NCBI GenBank assembly: GCA_022653075.1
Contig: JALCSB010000006.1
Location: forward strand, 54,519-118,518
Source of the DNA: Intestinimonas sp.
GTDB lineage: Bacteria; Bacillota; Clostridia; Oscillospirales; Oscillospiraceae
Length of the DNA: 64,000 nucleotides
Direction of reading: 5' to 3'
Shown here: positions 53,526 through 61,844 of the stretch, in pieces
How positions within the stretch are numbered: position 1 is the stretch's first letter
Layout of the letters: each line of letters opens with the position of its first letter
Made by a program: the position numbers and the translations under genes
The notes under the pieces: generated by a model
What the model was told of the DNA's origin: nothing
The model's database searches: none
Seen by the model: the letters and a program-made list of their open reading frames with translations, nothing else

Positions 53526-53605
53526 TGTTGTAATTATTAAGGTAATATCCTCCATATTACAACAGTATTACAACAGTTTACAAATTTCATAGCCTGTGAT
53601 AGGAT
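53526..53605 (+). promoter_or_regulatory. Promoter with repeated ATTACAACA sites before the SLH glycosidase
   Basis: The promoter is TTTACA (53577-53582), a 17-base spacer and TAGGAT (53600-53605). Directly upstream an 11-base unit TATTACAACAG is repeated in tandem (53555-53565 and 53566-53576), and its inverted core TGTTGTAAT occurs at 53526-53534. The other bases of the 322-base gap 53330-53651 show nothing further recognisable. Confidence 0.6.
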
Positions 53606-53651
53606 AAAGAAAACTTGGACATGTTTTCGTTTTACTTTTGGAGGCATACAT

Positions 53652-56645
53652 ATGAGGCACTTTCGTTCCCGCTTTCTGGCTGCCGGACTGGCGCTATCCA
53701 TGGCCCTTTCCACTGCGGCGAGTGCATCTGTCGCGCTGGGTGACGACATCCATGCAAGCTCCGTTACACTGGGCGAAGGCACAACGCTGACCCGGCAGGT
53801 ATTTTGGAGTAATACCTATTCCGACCTCCGCCAGGAGCGGTATTTTACTTATACGCCCAACGCCGGTGTTCACCCGAAGATAGCTTACGGCGACAGCGTG
53901 CTGTCAAAAAATACGCTGAGTAAGATGGCTGCCTCTCTCCAGAATGAGGGGTATCGGGTTCTTGGCGGCGTGAACGGCGACTTTTATGTAGTGGCCACGG
54001 GACAGCCGCTCGGCGTGATTGTGGATGAAGGGCGGCTGGTCTCCTCGGCGTCTTACCTGGACGCGGTCGGATTTTACGCCGACGGTACCGCCTTTATCGG
54101 AAAACCACAGCTTTCCGTGACTGCCACATTCCGTGATCATGCGCTTCTTGTTGCGGATGTAAACAAAATCCGTACTTCCACCGGAGGTTATGATCTTTTA
54201 ACGGATGATTTTTCCTCTACCACGGAAAATACCAAACCCGGCATAGATGTGGTTCTCTCCCCCGTATCCGAGGTGGACGGCAATCCCGCCCAGACGGAAC
54301 TGACCATCGGCGGCAGTGTGACCTGCACGGTGGATCAGGTTCTTCAGTCCACGGATTCCATTTCCATTCCGGAAGGGAAAATGGTACTCACAATTAATAA
54401 TGACGGGGATGCCTGGCTGGTGTCGGAACTGGCCGCTTTGCAGCCGGGCGATACGGTGAAATTTGACGTGAGCAGTCAGGATAGCCGCTGGAACGACTCG
54501 GTCACCGCTCTTGGCGGAATGTATCGGCTTATCACAGATGGAGTTGTATCCAGTGATTTGGACAATACGGCCAATCCCCGCACTGCCATTGGGGTTAAAG
54601 CCAACGGAGATGTGGTCGTTTATGCCATTGACGGGCGGCAGCCGGGCTGGAGCATCGGCGCCACGCTGACGCAGGTTGCCAATCGCATGGCCGAGCTGGG
54701 GTGTGTGGATGCCATAGGTATGGACGGCGGCGGTTCTACCATGCTGGGGGCTACGTTGCCCGGCAGTGATTTCAATTTGTTCAACAGCCCATCCGATGGC
54801 AGTCAGCGGGCGGTTACCAACGGTTTGTTTCTGGTTTCAAAAGAGAAGGCCACCGATACGCTGGGCAGCTTTTCCGTGACGCCATATGATAATCTGGTGC
54901 TGGCGGGTACACAGCTTCAGATGTACGCCACGGCTTTGGATACCGCCTATTATCCCATGGCGTACACGGGTAACGTAACATGGGCTGTCACCAATGGGGA
55001 CGGCAGCATCACTCCGGACGGTGTGCTTACCACCGGCAGTGCGGCCGGTGTTACACATGCCACCGCCTCGGCAGGAAATGTCTCAGGGACCGCGGATATT
55101 ACCGTGGTCAAGAAACCGGATTCTGTTTCTATTCGCAGCCAGGGCGGGGAAACGGCCCTGTCTACCTTATCACTGTCGCCAAATGAGGCGTATGACCTGA
55201 CTGCTTCCGCCGTCTATAAGGGGCTTGTACTTACGTCACAGGATGATTGTTTTACCTGGAGCGCGGATCCTTCTGTAGGTACCATTACGGAAGACGGAGT
55301 GCTGACGGCAGCTTCCAAGAGCGGGATGGGAACCGTGACGGTCTCCGCCGGCGGACGCTCTGCCAGCATTACCGTGGCGGTGACCGGTCATATTAAGCAG
55401 ATAGATGGGTTTGAAAACGGTGTTTCGTCGCTGGTGGGCTCCGACTCTATGGATGTTCAGGCGGAAACCAGCGCGGATCTGGTGCGGTTCGGCAGTCAGA
55501 GCGCCCGGCTGGATTATGAGGTATCCAGCGGAAGCGCTTCGGCCACAGCCGACCTTCCCATCGCTTCCGGTGAGCGCTGGCTGAGTTTGTGGGTCTATGG
55601 GGATGAATCCGGCAATGCGCTTACCGCCACGGTACAGAATAGCTCCGGCGAAAGTTCGGCGCTTGCCCTCACCGGGATTAACTTTACCGGGTGGAAGCAG
55701 ATACAGGTAGAGCTTCCGTCCGACGCCTCCGCCCTGACCGCTCTGAGCGTGATATACGCCGGCGGTGATGCGCCTACCGCCGGGACGCTCTGGCTGGACC
55801 AGATTACCACGGCCAACGAGGACATTTCCGACCATACAGCACCCGATATATCGCTCAGCCGTTCTGGGACCGCACTGACCGCGACGGTGACCGATAATGT
55901 GGACCAGAGCTTCGACAGCAGCTCCGTCCTTCTGACGGTGGATGGCAAGTCGGAGAACTTTACCTGGAGTGATTCCGGGAAGTTAAGCGCCACGCTGCCT
56001 GTTTCCGACGGAAAGATGCACCGCATCACCGTGACGGCGGTTGATCAGAGCGGCAATCTGGGCAGAGCCTCCGACACTGTGGTTTCTGCGGAGAGCAGCG
56101 CTGTGTTTGACGATATGAAAGCACACTGGGCCAGTCCATACACCGCTTATCTATATGAACAGGGTGTCGTGAGCGGCATGGTAACCGAATCGAGCAGGAA
56201 TTTTCTGCCCGATCAGGAGATCACCCGCGGCGACTTTGCCCTTATGGTGACTCGCTGGATGGGGTTAAACACTTCGGATTATTCCGAGGTGCAGCTCCCG
56301 TTTGCGGATATCGACAGCATTCCGTCCTGGGATTTAAATGCCGTTAAGGCTATGTATCAGCTGGGAGTTATGAAAGGCAGCAACAATAGCGGTACGCTGC
56401 TATGCCGCGCCAAAGCCACGATTACCCGCGCGGAGGCCATGACACTTCTTGGACGGATTCAAAAGAAGGGATACAGCGGAGCTTCGCTCAACTTTACCGA
56501 TGCCGACTCCGTACCAGATTGGGCGCTACCCTATGTTGAAACCCTGACCCATCAGGGTGTGGTCGGCGGCTATAATGGTTACCTGCGTCCCAGTGACGGC
56601 GTGCTGCGCTGTGAAGTGGCAAAGATGCTGGTTGTTATGTGGTAA
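53652..56645 (+). CDS. SLH-anchored phosphodiester glycosidase (NAGPA) with Ig-like domains
   Basis: 997 residues. Signal peptide at about 1-27, cleaved near ASASVA. A NAGPA domain spans about 75-395, with VNGDFYVV, NPRTAIG (about 308) and IGMDGGGSTML (about 358). Two BIG2-like domains follow at about 400-575, then a beta-sandwich region resembling a carbohydrate-binding domain, then another Ig-like repeat. Three SLH repeats fill about 817-997 (DMKAHWASPYTAYLYEQGVV, EITRGDFALMVTRW). SLH repeats hold such proteins on pyruvylated cell-wall polymer. The target is probably a wall or exopolysaccharide phosphodiester. GGAGG precedes the ATG. Confidence 0.92.
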   Translation: MRHFRSRFLAAGLALSMALSTAASASVALGDDIHASSVTLGEGTTLTRQVFWSNTYSDLRQERYFTYTPNAGVHPKIAYGDSVLSKNTLSKMAASLQNEGYRVLGGVNGDFYVVATGQPLGVIVDEGRLVSSASYLDAVGFYADGTAFIGKPQLSVTATFRDHALLVADVNKIRTSTGGYDLLTDDFSSTTENTKPGIDVVLSPVSEVDGNPAQTELTIGGSVTCTVDQVLQSTDSISIPEGKMVLTINNDGDAWLVSELAALQPGDTVKFDVSSQDSRWNDSVTALGGMYRLITDGVVSSDLDNTANPRTAIGVKANGDVVVYAIDGRQPGWSIGATLTQVANRMAELGCVDAIGMDGGGSTMLGATLPGSDFNLFNSPSDGSQRAVTNGLFLVSKEKATDTLGSFSVTPYDNLVLAGTQLQMYATALDTAYYPMAYTGNVTWAVTNGDGSITPDGVLTTGSAAGVTHATASAGNVSGTADITVVKKPDSVSIRSQGGETALSTLSLSPNEAYDLTASAVYKGLVLTSQDDCFTWSADPSVGTITEDGVLTAASKSGMGTVTVSAGGRSASITVAVTGHIKQIDGFENGVSSLVGSDSMDVQAETSADLVRFGSQSARLDYEVSSGSASATADLPIASGERWLSLWVYGDESGNALTATVQNSSGESSALALTGINFTGWKQIQVELPSDASALTALSVIYAGGDAPTAGTLWLDQITTANEDISDHTAPDISLSRSGTALTATVTDNVDQSFDSSSVLLTVDGKSENFTWSDSGKLSATLPVSDGKMHRITVTAVDQSGNLGRASDTVVSAESSAVFDDMKAHWASPYTAYLYEQGVVSGMVTESSRNFLPDQEITRGDFALMVTRWMGLNTSDYSEVQLPFADIDSIPSWDLNAVKAMYQLGVMKGSNNSGTLLCRAKATITRAEAMTLLGRIQKKGYSGASLNFTDADSVPDWALPYVETLTHQGVVGGYNGYLRPSDGVLRCEVAKMLVVMW

Positions 56646-56669
56646 GAGTATAAAGTGTAACCAAGGATT

Positions 56670-56713
56670 AAAAGCCGCACGGCTTTCCCGCAGGGGAGTG
56701 CTGTGCGGCTTTT
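56670..56713 (+). terminator. Terminator after the SLH glycosidase
   Basis: The stem AAAAGCCGCAC with GTGCGGCTTTT (56670-56680, 56703-56713) holds an inner loop that can form a second small hairpin and ends in TTTT. Confidence 0.85.
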
Positions 56714-56824
56714 ACTGCTGAACTGATTTCTTATAGGGGAGGGGAGATAAACCTGAAAATTTGCCGTTTTTTCAGCATTCCCCGACGAATAATGCAAACA
56801 ATGTGTGAAATATCACCAAAAAAC

Positions 56825-56853
56825 TTTACACCAACTGCAAAAAAGATTAAGAT
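56825..56853 (+). promoter_or_regulatory. Promoter of the beta-CASP nuclease gene
   Basis: TTTACA (56825-56830), a 17-base spacer and TAAGAT (56848-56853), then AGGAGGTG before the ATG at 56881. Confidence 0.7.
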
Positions 56854-56880
56854 AAGTGCATATAAAACAGGAGGTGCCTT

Positions 56881-58473
56881 ATGAAGCTTACTTTCTTTGG
56901 CGCGGCAAAAGCGGTTACCGGAAGCTGCCACTGTCTTGAGGTCTGTGGTAAAAAGATTCTCATTGACTGCGGACTTCAACAGGGCCGTGATGAACGGGAC
57001 AATCGAGTGCTTGATTTTTCTCCCGGATATATTGATTATGTGATTGTGACACATGCCCACATTGATCACACAGGGCGTATTCCTCTGCTGGTAAAGCAGG
57101 GCTTCCATGGCCAAATTATCACGACCCGCCTGACAGGCCAGCTTATGTCCATTATGTTACGTGACTCCGCGCATATTCAGGAGAGCGACGCTCAATGGAA
57201 AAACCAAAAGGGTAAGCGCGCGGGCCGGGCACCGGTGGAGCCGCTTTATACCATTGCAGACGCAGAGGCCGCCATGCAGAACGTGGTTACCTATGAGTAC
57301 GGCCAGACGGTGGACCTGTGCGACGGCGTTCGCCTCCGCTTTTTCGATGCCGGGCATCTGCTGGGGTCCGCCTGCGTGAAGCTGTGGATCATGGAGAACG
57401 GGGTCGAACGGGAAATCATTTTCTCCGGCGACCTGGGCAATACGGATCAGCCGATTATCCGTGACCCTCAGCCCATTGAGGGCGCGGACTATGTGGTAAT
57501 GGAGAGTACATACGGTGACCGGAATCATGAGCCGCCGGAATCCTATACCGAGGCGTTGGCCGAGATTATCGACGAGACGTTTTCAAAGGGGGGAAATGTG
57601 ATTATTCCTTCCTTTGCGGTGGGCCGCACGCAGGAGCTGCTTTATTTCATGCGCGAGATGAAAGAGAAAAACATGGTGCCCCACCACCCGGATTTTCAGG
57701 TGTATGTGGATTCTCCGCTGGCCAACGAGGCCACGCAGATTTTTTCCGGGGACCTCCGCGGCTATTTGGATGAAGACGCCATCGCGGCACTGAAAGAAGG
57801 CGCTCTGTTTACCTTTCCGGGGCTTACTCTGACGGAGTCCAGCGAAGAATCTAAAGCACTCAACCTGGATAAAACGCCTAAAGTAATCCTGTCCGCATCA
57901 GGAATGTGTGATGCCGGGCGAATCCGCCACCATCTCAAACACAACTTATGGCGTCCGGAATGCACGGTTGTATTTGTAGGTTATCAGGCTGAGGGCAGCT
58001 TGGGCCGTGCTCTGCTGGAAGGGGTGAGCCCGGTGCGGTTATTTGGTGAGGAGATTGCGGTAAAGGCTCGAATCGTAAACTTCAAGGGCCTGTCCTCCCA
58101 TGCCGATTGCAACCACCTGCTGGCCTGGGCGCAGAATCTTCTACCGAAGCCCAGACAAATTTTTGTCGTCCACGGGGATGCGCCGGTCACTGAAATTTAT
58201 GCACAAAAGCTTCGAGACAAGGGATTTTCCGCCCATGCCGCCGAGTATGAGGAGGTCTACGACTTAACTGCCGACCGGATGCTGGCCGCCGGCGTGCCGC
58301 TGCCGCCCAAGCACACCTTTTCAGCGTCCGCAACTGCGCCTAATTATCGGAAGCTGGAAGATGCGGGACAGGCGCTGCTGGAGGTTATCCGCCACAATAA
58401 AGGCGGAACCAACCGGGATCTGGCGGCCTTTGAGGCACAGCTGCGCAGCCTCATCAAAACTTGGGATCGTTAA
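56881..58473 (+). CDS. Metallo-beta-lactamase/beta-CASP RNA nuclease
   Basis: 530 residues of the YsxC-unrelated, CPSF73-like bacterial MBL group. The first metal site is THAHIDHTGR (His58, His60, Asp62, His63). Further motifs are DAGHLLGSA, FSGDLGN, the beta-CASP VMESTYGDR and SPLANEAT, an ASGMCDAGRIRHH motif and the C-terminal VVHGDAP, with RMMBL-type FKGLSSHADCN. Such enzymes cut RNA endo- and exonucleolytically. No partner gene is adjacent, and the exact RNA targets are unknown. Confidence 0.93.
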   Translation: MKLTFFGAAKAVTGSCHCLEVCGKKILIDCGLQQGRDERDNRVLDFSPGYIDYVIVTHAHIDHTGRIPLLVKQGFHGQIITTRLTGQLMSIMLRDSAHIQESDAQWKNQKGKRAGRAPVEPLYTIADAEAAMQNVVTYEYGQTVDLCDGVRLRFFDAGHLLGSACVKLWIMENGVEREIIFSGDLGNTDQPIIRDPQPIEGADYVVMESTYGDRNHEPPESYTEALAEIIDETFSKGGNVIIPSFAVGRTQELLYFMREMKEKNMVPHHPDFQVYVDSPLANEATQIFSGDLRGYLDEDAIAALKEGALFTFPGLTLTESSEESKALNLDKTPKVILSASGMCDAGRIRHHLKHNLWRPECTVVFVGYQAEGSLGRALLEGVSPVRLFGEEIAVKARIVNFKGLSSHADCNHLLAWAQNLLPKPRQIFVVHGDAPVTEIYAQKLRDKGFSAHAAEYEEVYDLTADRMLAAGVPLPPKHTFSASATAPNYRKLEDAGQALLEVIRHNKGGTNRDLAAFEAQLRSLIKTWDR

Positions 58474-58480
58474 AATAACG

Positions 58481-58514
58481 AAAAGTGAGCGGACCATAGG
58501 TCCGCTCACTTTTT
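58481..58514. terminator. Bidirectional terminator between the nuclease and YitT genes
   Basis: A 15-base perfect stem (58481-58495 and 58500-58514 with one shared offset, loop ATAG) flanked by AAAA and TTTTT serves both convergent genes. It overlaps the last codons of the YitT-type gene. Confidence 0.9.
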
Positions 58515-59129
58515 ATCTTCAGGAATACGGTTCCAGGATTGCACTTTTCCAATAATCAAAGAGGAAAGTGTGACCGTAATCAGGGAAAAAGCAATCCTTG
58601 AAAGCCCGATATAGCTCAGGGACAGTCCCAACACGGTCAGATCGGTCAGCAGATAGCAGCGGGTGATGGACCAGTGCGCCACGTGAGAGATCACAAGGGC
58701 CAGTGCGTCATCCCCGCTGCTGGCCCCGCCGAAGCGTACCACCAGCCCCACGCCGAAACCAACAAACAGCGCGCCCGTTACCGCAGCCAGAATGGGATAT
58801 CCTGAGAGGTCGGGCAGCAGGGGAGGGAACGACTCCCAGAGTGTGTGGAAACCAGCAAAAGCCAGACTTGCCGTGAGCGCGCCTTTCGCAAAAGCACGTC
58901 CCAGATAGCGAAAGGCCAGCAGGTAGCAGGCACCATCCATGATCGGACTGGAGACAGCCGGAGAAACGCCAAACCAGTGCTGAAGCAGCAAGGTCAGCCC
59001 CAATACGCCGCCTTCCGTAACATTTGTGCGCTCATGAACATTATAAAGGCCAAAAGACAGAATAGCGGAACCAAGCAGAATGACGGCATATCTGAAAATA
59101 CTTTTGCTATGTATATGGTCGCATGGCAT
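58506..59129 (-). CDS. YitT/YczE family membrane protein
   Basis: 207 residues with about six helices and family motifs FGLYNVHERTNVTEGGVLGLTLLL, GFGVGLVVRFGGASSGDDALAL and LTDLTVLGLS. It lacks the C-terminal DUF2179 domain of full-length YitT, so it is a short member. Function is unknown, perhaps transport. The stop codon region lies in the bidirectional terminator. The upstream region holds its own promoter. Confidence 0.88.
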   Translation of the reverse strand: MPCDHIHSKSIFRYAVILLGSAILSFGLYNVHERTNVTEGGVLGLTLLLQHWFGVSPAVSSPIMDGACYLLAFRYLGRAFAKGALTASLAFAGFHTLWESFPPLLPDLSGYPILAAVTGALFVGFGVGLVVRFGGASSGDDALALVISHVAHWSITRCYLLTDLTVLGLSLSYIGLSRIAFSLITVTLSSLIIGKVQSWNRIPEDKK

Positions 59130-59166
59130 GATAAAACTTCCTTACCCCCAATAGCTTAATTTCATT

Positions 59167-59196
59167 AGTATAACAGAAAAGAGTCCACTCTTGCAA
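59167..59196 (-). promoter_or_regulatory. Promoter of the YitT-type gene
   Basis: On the minus strand, TTGCAA (59191-59196), an 18-base spacer and TATACT (59167-59172), about 38 bases before the ATG. Confidence 0.65.
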
Positions 59197-59310
59197 CATC
59201 ACGGAAATTTGAGCGATAAAATTCGACAAAAATATGTTCCAAACCTTAAATCCTGAAATAAAACCGGGGAATCCATCCGAACCAAACATAAGAATGTTAC
59301 CATTCTGAAA

Positions 59311-59339
59311 TGGACAACCGCCGGATAAGGTGATACAAT
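59311..59339 (+). promoter_or_regulatory. Promoter of the SLH-S41 protease gene
   Basis: TGGACA (59311-59316), a 17-base spacer and TACAAT (59334-59339). A small inverted repeat AGAATG-TTAC-CATTCT (59291-59306) lies just upstream and may bind a regulator. Confidence 0.65.
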
Positions 59340-59397
59340 GACTAACAACTGAATGGCTGATGTCCCCCTCTATTGGGGCAAAAAGGAGAACTTTTTT

Positions 59398-61296
59398 ATG
59401 AATTGTAAACGTCCCATCCGCATCCTGTCCTTGATTCTGGGATTGACGCTCCTGACCGCGCCGGCAGCGAGCGCCGTTTCCATTGATCAGGCACGGGATC
59501 TTCTGAAAACCAATTATATCGATGAGCTGCCCGATGATATTATGAACCTTCCATCTGTTAAAGATATTACGGATGCCATAGGGGACCCCTATACATATTA
59601 TATGACCGCAGAGCAGTACGCCGCATTCCAAAATGAAATGGAAGGTCAGTCTACGGTGGGCATCGGCGTGATGGTGCAGTCTCTGGCCGACGGACTGGAG
59701 GTCAACTATGTCGCGCCGGATTCTCCGGCGGAGAAGGCCGGCCTGCTCAGTGGCGATGTGATTACGGCTGCGGATGGGACAACCGCAGAGTCACTGGGTT
59801 CCGGTAACGCACTGGCCCCCTATATCGCTGGCGATGCCGGCACGCAGCTTACCATTACCGTGCGGCGGGATGGAGAAAGCTTTGATGTAACCATGACCCG
59901 GGCCGAGGTCACATTCCCGACGACCACAGGCCAGTTGGACGATGGCCATATCGCATGGATTGACTGTAACAGCTTTGGTAAAGACACGGGTACGGATATT
60001 TCGCAGGCCATTACTGATCTCAACGACCGCGCGGACCGCTGGGTTATTGACCTGCGCGGCAACAGCGGGGGCTATGCCAGCGCCGTCATTCAGGCGGCGG
60101 GCTCCGTCCTTGGCAACTATGATGTCGCCTATGCAGTGGACAGGCAGCGCAATGTATCCGCCTGGCGTCCCAATCCACTTTCCCCCAATTATTCAGGGCT
60201 GATTCAGGAGCCGCTGATTGTCCTTGTGGATTCCAATTCTGCCAGTGCGTCCGAACTTTTTACCGCCGCCATACGGGATTATAAATATGGCCTTATCATT
60301 GGCGCACGGACGTTTGGAAAAGGCATTGCCCAGAATGTATTTGAACTGGATGACGGGTCCGCCATGCGTATCACTACTCAGCGCTATTATTCCCCCGACT
60401 GGGTGACGCCCGATCATACCGGTGTGCTGCCCAATCTTGTGGTGGATGTAAATTGGGCGGATGAAGTGGCTCAGCTACTTTCCGGAACCAAGACCGCTGC
60501 AAGTGAAGATACGCTGGTAATCACACTGCTGGATAAACAGTGGTATGTTCACAAGGATGCGGCGCTCTCCAGCCAGTATAGCGAGGGGTTTGCGGAACTT
60601 CTTGCCGCACTGGATCCGCAGACGCCCATGACGCTGAACGGACAAGACGTGACGCCGCAGGAGGTTTCGACGCGTTGGGGAATCAGCTATGATACCCGTA
60701 CCTTTACCGACGTGGACAACTGCACGGAGGCCGAAAGAGACAAAATTGACAGTCTGGCTGTTCTCGGCGTGGTTTATGGCTCCGGCGATGGAACCTTCCA
60801 GCCCGATGGACAGCTGACGCGCGCGGAGCTGTGTGCCATGCTGGTGCAGTCAATGGGATACTGGTGCTGGTCCAGCCAGGATGCCGCGCCTTTCTCCGAC
60901 GTGACGGCGAACGATTGGTATTCCGATGTGGCAAAGATCCTTTACAATCTCGGCCTGGTGAAGGGTAACGGAGACGGTTGCTTTATGCCGGATACTTTGA
61001 TTGACTACGAACAGTTTGTAACGCTGCTTATGCGGGCAGGCACGCAAACCGATCTGACGATTGCCGCCGCCATGGATGACGCCGCGGCGGGAAATCTGGA
61101 GAATCCGGCGAATGTATCCGCGTTTAGCAGTTGGGCGCAGGATGCGGTGCAGGTTGCGCAGTCCCTGGGAATTACGGAGATTGATTCGGCATCCGCCGAT
61201 CCGTATGCCATAATCACCCGGGCGGAAGCTGCGGACCTGGTTTACAACCTGATGAATTATATCGGCATTATCACGCCTGTCACCGAGGCGGGGTGA
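59398..61296 (+). CDS. S41 family C-terminal processing protease with SLH repeats
   Basis: 632 residues from ATG 59398 (AAAAGGAG 9 bases upstream). Signal peptide at about 1-26, ending in ASA. A PDZ domain lies near 90-175 (VGIGVMVQ, APDSPAEKAGLLSGDVI). The S41 core has Ser283 in NSASASELF and Lys308 in TFGKGIA, 25 residues apart as in CtpA. From about 436 come three SLH-like repeats (FTDVDN, GDGTFQPDGQLTRAELCAML). The family normally has no SLH tail, so it is a cell-wall-held protease. Its substrate is unknown. Confidence 0.92.
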   Translation: MNCKRPIRILSLILGLTLLTAPAASAVSIDQARDLLKTNYIDELPDDIMNLPSVKDITDAIGDPYTYYMTAEQYAAFQNEMEGQSTVGIGVMVQSLADGLEVNYVAPDSPAEKAGLLSGDVITAADGTTAESLGSGNALAPYIAGDAGTQLTITVRRDGESFDVTMTRAEVTFPTTTGQLDDGHIAWIDCNSFGKDTGTDISQAITDLNDRADRWVIDLRGNSGGYASAVIQAAGSVLGNYDVAYAVDRQRNVSAWRPNPLSPNYSGLIQEPLIVLVDSNSASASELFTAAIRDYKYGLIIGARTFGKGIAQNVFELDDGSAMRITTQRYYSPDWVTPDHTGVLPNLVVDVNWADEVAQLLSGTKTAASEDTLVITLLDKQWYVHKDAALSSQYSEGFAELLAALDPQTPMTLNGQDVTPQEVSTRWGISYDTRTFTDVDNCTEAERDKIDSLAVLGVVYGSGDGTFQPDGQLTRAELCAMLVQSMGYWCWSSQDAAPFSDVTANDWYSDVAKILYNLGLVKGNGDGCFMPDTLIDYEQFVTLLMRAGTQTDLTIAAAMDDAAAGNLENPANVSAFSSWAQDAVQVAQSLGITEIDSASADPYAIITRAEAADLVYNLMNYIGIITPVTEAG

Positions 61297-61315
61297 ACAC
61301 GGTTATTACAATCTC

Positions 61316-61350
61316 AGGGTCCCGGAACATTTTTTGTTCCGGGACCCTTT
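61316..61350 (+). terminator. Terminator after the S41 protease
   Basis: A perfect 13-base stem AGGGTCCCGGAAC with GTTCCGGGACCCT (61316-61328, 61336-61348), with a T-rich loop and TTTT after it. Confidence 0.9.
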
Positions 61351-61408
61351 TGAACTCCCGGCTGTGCCCGCGGGATTTTTACCAGAAAAGATTTTTATTC
61401 ATACGGGA

Positions 61409-61437
61409 TTGATAGTTTGAAAAAAATGTAGTATAAT
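61409..61437 (+). promoter_or_regulatory. Promoter of the SRP RNA gene
   Basis: TTGATA (61409-61414), a 17-base spacer and consensus TATAAT (61432-61437). Transcription would start near 61444, leaving a short 5' leader to be trimmed. Confidence 0.82.
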
Positions 61438-61483
61438 ACAACCCATCGGATTTATAATGAGCTTTGTCGGGCCATTTCGGCGC

Positions 61484-61776
61484 GGCGCAAAGCAAGACCG
61501 CACTAGTTGGGGAGTCAGCGGTGCCCTGTACCTGCAACCCGCTATAGCAGGGATGAATCCCGGCCCCAGGACCTGTGCTGTGTTGTTTGCCCCAGGTAAG
61601 CAGTGATGAGAAATCGGTCTCGCGCAACGGGGACCCGTGAACCATGTCAGGCGGGGAACCGAGCAGCATTAAGCGGATATCTCCGTGTGCCGCGAGGAAG
61701 CCGTTTTTGAGCCGGCTGCTTGGGTTACAGACATAGTGCAGATTTCAAAGGCCGGTGTGCGGTCTTGCTTTGCGTC
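61484..61776 (+). ncRNA. ffs: Signal recognition particle RNA, large Firmicutes type
   Basis: The ends form a perfect 18-base helix (61486-61503 with 61757-61774). The Alu-domain landmark GGTGCCCTGTACCTGC (near 61520) is followed by the Ffh-binding helix 8. Helix 8 reads GTGAACCATGTCAGG (from 61637), a GGAA tetraloop closed by GG/CC, and GAGCAGCATTAAG. At roughly 290 bases it matches the Bacillus/Clostridium scRNA with Alu domain rather than the 114-base E. coli form. It is followed by dnaX and a YbaB gene, as in Bacillus (scr-dnaX-yaaK). Confidence 0.95.
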
Positions 61777-61797
61777 GGGCTGGCTGAAAGAATGAGA

Positions 61798-61829
61798 GGG
61801 CACGGTTTGCGGCCGCGCCCGCTTTTTTT
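61798..61829 (+). terminator. Terminator of the SRP RNA
   Basis: The stem GGGC-A-CGG with CCG-C-GCCC (one mismatch) is followed by GCTTTTTTT, 16 bases before the dnaX start codon. dnaX would then need read-through or its own start. Confidence 0.8.
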
Positions 61830-61844
61830 GTGGGGTGATCCGGA

